From: Sophora flavescens | Taxonomy: Eukaryota > Streptophyta > Magnoliopsida > Fabales > Fabaceae | NCBI GenBank assembly: GCA_030762895.1 | Contig: CM061062.1 | Span: forward strand, 137,437,104-137,501,103 | DNA length: 64,000 nucleotides | Direction: 5' to 3' | Part shown: in pieces, positions 55,399-64,000 of the stretch | Position numbering within the stretch: position 1 is the stretch's first letter | Layout: the number at the start of each line of letters is the position of its first letter | The notes under the pieces: generated by a model | What the model was told of the DNA's origin: nothing | The model's database searches: none | The model's input: only the letters and a program-made list of their open reading frames with translations | Made by a program: the position numbers and the translations under genes

Positions 55399-57429
55399 CA
55401 AATAAAGTTAAGAATAATGTTGTTTAGTACGAATTGAAGGCAACCTTAATTTCTCTCTATTCTTGTTCTTCGCTCTCTCCATCTCTCTTTCTTCATTAAC
55501 CTTTCTTCCCTATTTTCTCTCCCATCGGATTATATTGATTCCCAACTACTATACACAATATCAATCCCTGTACTTCTACGACTGTTTATGGGTGAAAAAA
55601 ATTTAAGGACCATAGAAACAACAAAAAAATAAAAGAACTCTTCTAGATCTATTGGGGTATGCTTTTTTTATTCTCTGCAAACTCTCTTATGTGTTTGCTG
55701 CAGAATAACGCCCTCCATTACCCATTTCAGTAAGCTAGAAAGAAAAAGCTTCAACAAACCACTCTTATATTATTTTTTGTTAAAAAACCATTTCTTTTCC
55801 TTTTGTCTATAAATTATTCCTCTTTCTGCAATTTGTTTTTTCTTACACATTAGGAAAAGATGGAGACCTAGGCAAGAAAGGACCATGTTTCCGTAGAGTT
55901 ACAACTGTGCTCTTATTTCTCCGGTATACAATTTTTTGTTTGATCTTTTTCTTTTGAGTTATTGACCCTTTTTTCAAAAAAAATTGCAATCTTTTTTATT
56001 CATTGTATTTTGCAACCATTTGTGATTTTAATTAAATAGACATTCACGTCTAAGAAAGCTGGCTAATTTTCCATGCTCTGCCCTGGTTGCGGTTAACATT
56101 TGCATCTTTTGTGTGAGCACGTGTTGGGTGAGGGTAAAAGGTTTTTTTTTTAAATAATCCAATTCGTCAAATTCGTACAGTGAGATATCGTACCAAATAG
56201 CATAACTCTAAATTTAAAAGGTTTGTACATTTTAAATTATGAGCCCATTTGTTATTGCTTGTTTTATTAAAAAAATCATATTTTTAATCATAAAATCATT
56301 TTATTAAATTTTTAGTGTGTTTGTTTTTGTTTTTCGAAATAATCAAAAGCAGAAAAAAATTATTTTTTGGGTTAAAATGAAGGTGGCTTCTTGGGTGAGG
56401 GAGCAAGTAACTCCCTCACCCACACCCGGAGCAATTCTGATTGAGTGTAGCAAGTAAGGTAGAGACTAATCTTTCATTTTTACCCCTTCCTTTACCACCT
56501 CCCCATACCCACCCCCCTTCCCCTTCTCTTACAGCCAGAAGAGTTGGATGTCATGGAAAATGTTTTACCTGCGAAGTATGAAATCTATTCTTTTCATAAT
56601 TTAGTTGCCTGTTGGTGATGTTAACATCACGAGTCTGTTATTTCTTACCCGTGCTGGAATTATTACAGCTATGAAGAAGCAAGGGAAGAAGAGAAGTTAC
56701 GGAGTCAGTGTGACGATTTCAGTGACATGGTGGCTTACTCCTCCCTCGTATATTTTTTCTTTTCATAAAAATGTTTTTTTTTTATGAATATAAAAAACAC
56801 AAATCTATTTCTGATTTTTTTTAAAATTTTTTTAAAAATAATCACTAAAATATTTTATATCATAATCACTTATTTTTTAATTTTAAACAAATGGACTCTG
56901 TCTATAACCGTACAAATTTATAGAAATGGACAAAGTGTCAATCAAAAGGCCCATCCAATAGCCAATTAAAAAGGTTATTATGTGCTTTTATAAACATAAT
57001 CATTATAATCATTATCCGTTTTTAAAATTGAACTTTTTAAATAATTTTTTTTTCCAAAACCATTGTTCCCTTATAAGCAATTATTGCATGGCTTTTAATG
57101 AACAAGATTCTGCTCTTCCAAAATATGGTGTCTCAATATTCCCTCCAATTAAATATAGGAATGTATCTAAATATTAATGAGTTGTGATTTTATTTTATTA
57201 AGAGACAAATTGTCATTGATGATGAACAGGAAATGTGACAAGAAAGTGGGACAAACTAAACGATGGGTTCAATTATTTCAATAAATGTCTTTACGGTTAA
57301 AATTTTGATATAATATTCGTATTATTATGATTAAACAAAAATTATTTTGGTGTGTTTTTTAATATAATCCGAATTAATTTGATTTTATCACCAGAATAAA
57401 CTTCTAGGTTTAAGATCAACTCCTAACTT
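55399..57429. other. Non-coding AT-rich interval
   Basis: A CT-rich stretch (55440-55530) resembles a plant 5' leader, and an ATG at 55860 follows, but its frame stops after three codons and no spliced model holds up. A 17-base inverted repeat 'GGTGAGGGAGCAAGTAACTCCCTCACC' type hairpin sits at about 56393-56420. No gene is supported. Confidence 0.45.
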
Positions 57430-58089
57430 CATGAAATGTATCCCCTTTTGATTGATTTATTTTTCCTATTTTCCTTTTGCAAGTTAATCATTTTTTAAAA
57501 ATATATTTATCGATCATATGTAAAAAAATATTATTTCTTGAAAATATTGTGATATATTTCTCCTCTTTTTCTTGTGAAAAGTAACCACTTTTAGAAAATA
57601 TATTTATCTAACATATTTTTTTATTCTCTCTTGAAAATATGTTTGATTTGTTTCTTCTCTTTTCCCCCGAGCTAATTAACCCTTTTTAAAAAATATATTT
57701 AGATACCATTTTTTTTTTTCTCCTCTGTTGAAATTTTATTTTGTTTTGTTTCTTCCTTTTACCGTGCAAGTTAACTATTTTTAGAAAATATATTTGCCTA
57801 TCATATATAATTTTTCCCTTCTTTCTTGAAAGTCTAATTGATTTATTTATCATATTCTCCCGTAAGTTAACTATTTTGAGAAAAATATATCTACCTATCA
57901 TATTTTTTTTTATTCTCTTTTGAAAATCTATTTGATTTATTTTTTCTCTATTCCTGTGCAAGTTAACGATTTTAAGAAAATATATTTATCTATCATATTA
58001 TTTTTTCTTATCTTTTAAGTCATTATTTGCTTTATTTCTCCTCTTTTTCTATTGGAGTCAACCATTTCTAGAAGATATATTTATCTATC

Positions 58090-58090
58090 A

Positions 58091-58180
<90 letters not shown>
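58090..58180 (+). repeat. (TTA)n microsatellite, ~30 copies
   Basis: An uninterrupted run of TTA starts at the 'ATCATATTATT' position of a satellite unit, so it most likely grew from the short TTA seed present in that unit. Confidence 0.97.
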
Positions 58181-58182
<2 letters not shown>

Positions 58183-58368
58183 TCTCTTCCAAATCTGATT
58201 GATCTATTTATCATCTTTTTCCCGTGCAAGTTAACCATTTTTAAAAAGTTTATTTATATATCATACGAAAAAAATTATTTCTTGAAAATATTTTGATTTA
58301 TTTCTCCTCTCTTCCCTTGAAAGATAACCATTTTTAGAAAACATATTTATCTATCATATTATTTTTTT

Positions 58369-58640
58369 GACTTAATTGCACTTTTGGTCCCTCAACTTTT
58401 TAATTTTGCGATTTTGGTCCCTCAAAAATTTTAACGCACATTTCGTCCCTCAAATTTTTCAATTGTGCGATTTTGGTCCCTAAAAAATTTATTGCACATT
58501 TAGTCCTCTAATTTGTCGAATTGTGCAAAATCAGTCAATGTGCAATTAAATTTTTGAGGGACCAAAAGTGCAATCAAAATGTTTGAGGGACCAAAGTCGA
58601 ACAATTGAAAAAGTTGAGGGACCAAAAGTACAATTAAGCC
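58369..58640. mobile_element. MITE with 'GGTCCCTCAA' repeats
   Basis: The left end CTTAATTGCACTTTTGGTCC and the reverse-complemented right end CTTAATTGTACTTTTGGTCC differ by one base. Pairing continues through 'CTCAACTTTTT', so the whole 272-base unit can fold back. Internal copies of GGTCCCTCAA alternate in both orientations. It interrupts the satellite array. Confidence 0.85.
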
Positions 58641-59290
58641 TATTTTTTTCTTCTCTCTTCAAAGTCTATTCGAATTTTTCATCTCTTTTCTCCGTGCAAG
58701 TTACCTATTCTTAGAAAATATATTTGTCTATCATATGTTTTTTCATACTCGCTTGAAAATCTATTTGATTTATTTCATTTCTTCTCCTCGTGCTTGTTAA
58801 ATATTTTTCGAAAATAGGTCTACCTACCATATTACTTGCCATCATAATCTATTTGGAATTATTTCCTACTATGGCACATACATCGGTTCAATTACTATCT
58901 ATCACAATATTTTTTTCTTCTCTCTTAAGAAACTAATGAATTTATTTCTCATCCTTTTCATTTTGTAAGGTAACCACTTTTAGAAAAATATATTTGATTA
59001 TGTATAACAATATTATTATTATTATTATTTTCTCTTGAAAATATAATAGATTTATTTATCCTATTTTTTCGTGCAATCTAACTATTTTTTAGAAAAACAT
59101 TTATCTATCATATGAAAAAATATTATTTCTTGACAATATTTTTCTTTATTTTTATCTTTTCCTGTAAAAGTTAACCATCTTTTAGAAAATATGTTTATCT
59201 CCCATTTTAATATTTTTTTCTCTATTGAAAATCTTTTTTGTTTGTTTCTTCTCTTTCCCCAAGCAAGCTAACGATTTTTAGAATACAATA

Positions 59291-60838
<1,548 letters not shown>

Positions 60839-60868
60839 CTAGATTGATGGACCCGTGACAAGCACGGG
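60839..60868 (-). mobile_element. Helitron 3' terminus
   Basis: On the minus strand a GC-rich hairpin CCCGTG-CTTGT-CACGGG (60868-60852) is followed nine bases later by CTAG (60842-60839) and then a T. This is the Helitron 3' signature (hairpin, CTRR, insertion before T). The element body therefore extends to the right. I could not fix its 5' TC end. Confidence 0.65.
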
Positions 60869-62699
60869 GAATATGCTATATTTTTAGGATTTTATTTTTA
60901 AATATATAACTGTTAAATTCATATTTTGTGGTTTAAATTTTTTTTGTAAAAAATTATATACCAAAAAATGTTTTAAAATTATTTTATCTGAATCATCGAT
61001 AGTAAATTGTAACATATATTAACTTAAGCATTATTATAGATATTATATTACAGATAATAATGCTTAAGTATAAATAATAAATACATATTGTAAGTTAACC
61101 ATCTTTAAAATATATATTTATCTATAATATTATTTTTTCTTCTCTCTTGAAAATATAGGTTAGTTTTATTTGATTTATTTCTCCTTATTTCCCATGCAAG
61201 TAATCCATTTCTAAAAACATATATTTATATGTAAAAATTATATTGAAGTAGCATACGAAAATGGAAAACCCAAAGCAAAAACCTACATCCAAAACAAAAA
61301 ACAACCAAAAAATGGAGAAATATGACGAATAAAAAACCAATATGGAGAAGATTAAGGCTTACCAGTTAGTCTCTCAATTTGAATAAAGAGCGTATTAATC
61401 CTAGTGAGAACAAAAGAGAAAGAAATAAAATGGTGCTTCGAGAAGAAAGAAAATAGTGTAAAGAGGGAAAAAAAAAAAAAAAAGAGGACACGATGCAAAT
61501 AGAAGAGAGGGCAGTGTGTTGTTTTGAATCCCAATGTGAGAAAAGGTTGGGTTAATTGTTCCAAGAAATTGTATAATTTATTTAAGCGCTAAATTGATTT
61601 CATATTAATTTTAATTGATTTGGTAGGACTTTCAATGCGTTTGATACGTTTAAAATTGTAACATTATATCGATCATCCACCATAATGAGGTCTCATATAA
61701 ATCTGAAAATTGTGTCTTGTTGATATGATGTATCTTTTTTAAAATTATATATTTTGAATGTATTTAATATTGTAATATTTTCTAATACCATACACGAAAT
61801 TTTCTAAAATTTTAAAGTGCGTTAAAAGTGTAAATTCGAATCAAATCTTTTATGACTCAAAGTTGGATATTTAATAATTTCAATTTTTAAAAATTCATAT
61901 TATTATTATTAGTAAAACAAATATACTTTTTTAAATACATTCGTGTTCATCATATCAATAGATTTTACGAAAAAAATAACTATATGATTGACTTAACTTC
62001 TTGTTTCTTTGCTTTTATCTACCAAAATAAATTTGATAGATTTTACGAACCAAAATAACTAATAATTGATATATTGATATATCATATTATATAGGGAAGT
62101 TCACATAATTTCAGGGACATGACCAGAAATTTATTAATTAAGACCTTTACATTATTCCATATGATTTGAGACCTATGAAATCAAACACGAGTATTTTTCT
62201 CTTATGTTATCACTTGAGATATAAATTTTATCAATTTTTTTTTATTTCAAGTGCTTGCAAGATTCATTGAACTATCGCAATGGAAGCATATGAAGACCTT
62301 TCTATTAAATAGCAATTCTGTATAATTAACAAAGAGATAGATACATTTTATTGCAAAAGCATTGCAGCTCATGGAGAAGTAACAATGTACCTTTCCAAAT
62401 ATTAGTGAATCAATTCCAACATCTAAAGTTTCACGTTTATTCGAATTCTTTAGTGTTGCACTAACATAAATTCTCTATTTTGAAATCCATGAAGAAGTCA
62501 CCAAGAAATGCTTGCAATGCAAAGAGAGTGGCATATTTTTAGCTTGGAGTAACTTTTCATGATTCTTACATTGCTTTTGTTTAACTAATCTGCAAAATAT
62601 ATACAAAAGTCACTTTAAAATTTGTCTATATTAGCTCTACATTAATAACAACAAATAAATGAAATAACCTTAAGGAGTCCTCCCTCCAAGGATGCTAGA
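60869..62699. other. Putative Helitron body, non-coding part
   Basis: It contains satellite-like units at 61080-61220 related to the array at 57430-59290, then AT-rich sequence. No replicase/helicase coding is visible, so the element would be non-autonomous. A CT-rich segment on the minus strand near 61480 (poly-A run on plus) holds no gene. Confidence 0.45.
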
Positions 62700-63439
62700 T
62701 CAGATAATTTTTTTCAAGTTCTGCTTCTCTTTCCCAATTTCCTTTCTTTTGATCTCTTTTAACTTGGTTGGATTAATTGGAGGTTCTTCGCCAAAAGTCT
62801 TCTTTCTGGGTTCTCAAACTCATATTATCAATATCACATTCAAAAAATAGGATTGCAACCACCGTCCAAAAGCAAGAAAAAGTGATATGTGATCAGACAG
62901 TTTAAGTGCAATGCACCTATATCAGATGAAAGAATAAATAGTATGTAGACAAACCTCTGCTTGTGAAAGTTCCTGAAGAGCATTAATATCTTTCTTTGTA
63001 TCAAGATCTCGTGCTATGCTCAATATTTTTCGATTTTGGAAAAAATATTGTAGTGCAACTTCAAAGAACTGGAAAAGACAACAAATATTAGACAACAACA
63101 AATGAATAAAATACTTTCTAATAGCAGCCCATTTTTCATGATGGAGTAGCAGAAAAAGAGAAGAGGAACTTTGTATAGATCAACATAAATTTGGATAAGA
63201 AGAAAGGGTATAGCTTAGTTACCACATATCAAGAATAAGAAATATCAAATTATGATATTTGTCATGTGGGTGTATCACAAAAAATCAAAACATATGCCCC
63301 TCATCTCACAGAGTTTTCTTACCCGTTTCCCTCTTCTGAATAACAACTGCCAATTCTTCCTATAAAGATTGGATATCATTTTCTATGTCTGTCAGTTCAT
63401 CTTCAAGTTGCTTGATTTTGGATTGAATTGCTTGCCTCT
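62700..63439 (-). pseudogene. Proton-pump-interactor-like gene fragment, three exons
   Basis: Three exon-like pieces keep plant splice sites: 63439-63323 ('RQAIQSKIKQLEDELTDIEN', stop, 'EELAVVIQKRETG'), 63068-62955 ('FFEVQLQYFFQNRKILSIAR', 'TKKDINALQELSQAE') and 62805-62700 ('FGEEPPINPTKLKEIKRKE', stop). Block order resembles plant proton pump interactors, coiled-coil proteins that bind the plasma-membrane H+-ATPase; the match is from memory. The large central exon expected between the second and third pieces is absent, and one exon carries a stop at 63360-63362. It lies upstream of the Helitron 3' end in the same orientation, so it may be a captured fragment. Confidence 0.5.
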
Positions 63440-64000
63440 CTAATAACATAAAAAGAGACAATTCTATAATGAAATAACAGGTAAAAAATAACAACATTAA
63501 AAAGATGCATATGGCAGATTGTTGAACACAAGGAGATAGAACCAAGAACCATGCTTAATGAGAGAAGGAAAGTAGAGCTTGCAGGTCAAATAGAATTTTC
63601 AAAAATGTTCCACCACAACTGCTCCACTACAATTCAAACATTTGATTTGCTGAGCAATTTGAATTGTCGGGCAATGTTTCTCAAGAAGATAAGTTTCATA
63701 TATAGAATATAGAATTATTAATGAGTGATTGATTATAGTAAAACATGAGTGGAGGATAAAATCAATTCCTTTTTAATTTCATTTAAAGATATTATGTTGC
63801 TACATCTATATATATGTATCTATATCTATATCTATATATTATACATTTGTGAATATTCTCAAAATGGCAACCTCTCTGTGCCACTCATAGGAGCCTTCAC
63901 TTTTCACATGTGGCATAACCACAAGCATTCCCTCCTTTTTTTCATTTATGTGTCGCGCTCTCCTTAAATCTAAGACAAATAATGGAATTGGCTTGAATTT
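63440..64000. other. Non-coding right edge
   Basis: AT-rich sequence with a (TATC)n-like run near 63805-63840 (CTATATATATGTATCTATATC...). No gene is seen. The left part could be an intron or upstream exon region of the fragment at 62700-63439. Confidence 0.5.

Larger units (their letters stand above)
57430..59290. repeat. ~96-bp satellite array, about 18 units
   Basis: The block '(G)TGCAAGTTAACCATTTTTAG' followed by 'AAAATATATTTATCTATCAT' recurs at about 57478, 57570, 57668, 57763, 57860, 57955, 58050, 58222, 58317, 58692, 58788, 58964, 59069, 59165 and 59262. The usual spacing is 92-98 bases. Larger gaps are explained by a TTA microsatellite and a MITE within the array or by one degenerate unit. 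Units are diverged and AT-rich. A further one to two units occur at 61080-61220. Confidence 0.88.

Noticed and set aside
55440..56780. Possible gene with a CT-rich leader and an ATG near 55860
   Set aside because: The frame stops after three codons and no combination of splice sites gave a continuing open frame with a known domain.
62085..62097. Candidate Helitron 5' end (reverse complement begins TCCCTATATAATATG)
   Set aside because: The preceding base is T and not the expected A, and it would exclude the gene fragment; the evidence is too weak to set the boundary.

Overview
The window is a piece of a plant nuclear genome, most likely a eudicot and probably a legume. Evidence for a plant: tRNA-Asp- and tRNA-iMet-primed LTR retrotransposons, a SIRE-type Ty1/copia element with an extra 3' ORF, a DYW-class PPR pseudogene, a clade-D-like PP2C gene with plant introns and a TATA box, and MITEs. 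The legume assignment is inference from retroelement style, not proof. All identifications rest on reading motifs by eye; no database was searched.

Layout. 1-7776: a decayed Athila-like Ty3/gypsy element on the minus strand (integrase, RT/RNase H, protease, gag, tRNA-Asp PBS, 5' LTR). A same-family LTR in the opposite orientation abuts the end of its pol at base 890/891. 7777-8138: 3' tail of a copia element into which the gypsy LTR is inserted. 8314-9697: a compact, apparently intact two-exon Myb/SANT-like gene. 10932-13373: a pseudogene of a DYW-type PPR protein resembling CRR22, with about seven lesions. 13439-19027: a Harbinger-like transposon (TTA target duplication) split by a 4.3-kb 'TGTAACACC' long-LTR-like unit.

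20466-46607 is a matryoshka of retroelements. A SIRE-lineage copia element starts at 21886 next to an older related LTR. It holds two mutually nested, oppositely oriented copies of the same long-LTR-like family (27360-36269, with the minus copy at 29913-34519). Its extra 3' ORF is split by a young non-autonomous gypsy-type (LARD-like) element at 38164-43496, whose LTRs differ at about 27 of 1308 positions by hand count. The SIRE 3' LTR is cut short at 46607.

46608-64000 is host sequence rich in small elements: a 5'-truncated LINE with a 17-bp target duplication (48237-48645), a PP2C gene on the minus strand (48838-51258) that lacks a metal-ligand motif and has a suspect splice donor, an upstream PP2C fragment, a hAT-type MITE, a ~96-bp satellite (57430-59290) broken by a TTA microsatellite and a MITE, a Helitron 3' terminus (60839), and exon fragments resembling a proton-pump-interactor gene (62700-63439).

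The most unusual signal is a set of GC-rich, palindromic four-unit arrays in the gypsy-type elements. Two entirely different motif families (TCACGGCCGTGA and CTCGCGAGGCGA) occupy the same U3 slot in related LTRs with the same four-unit, paired-motif layout, and one family recurs inside the body of the non-autonomous element.
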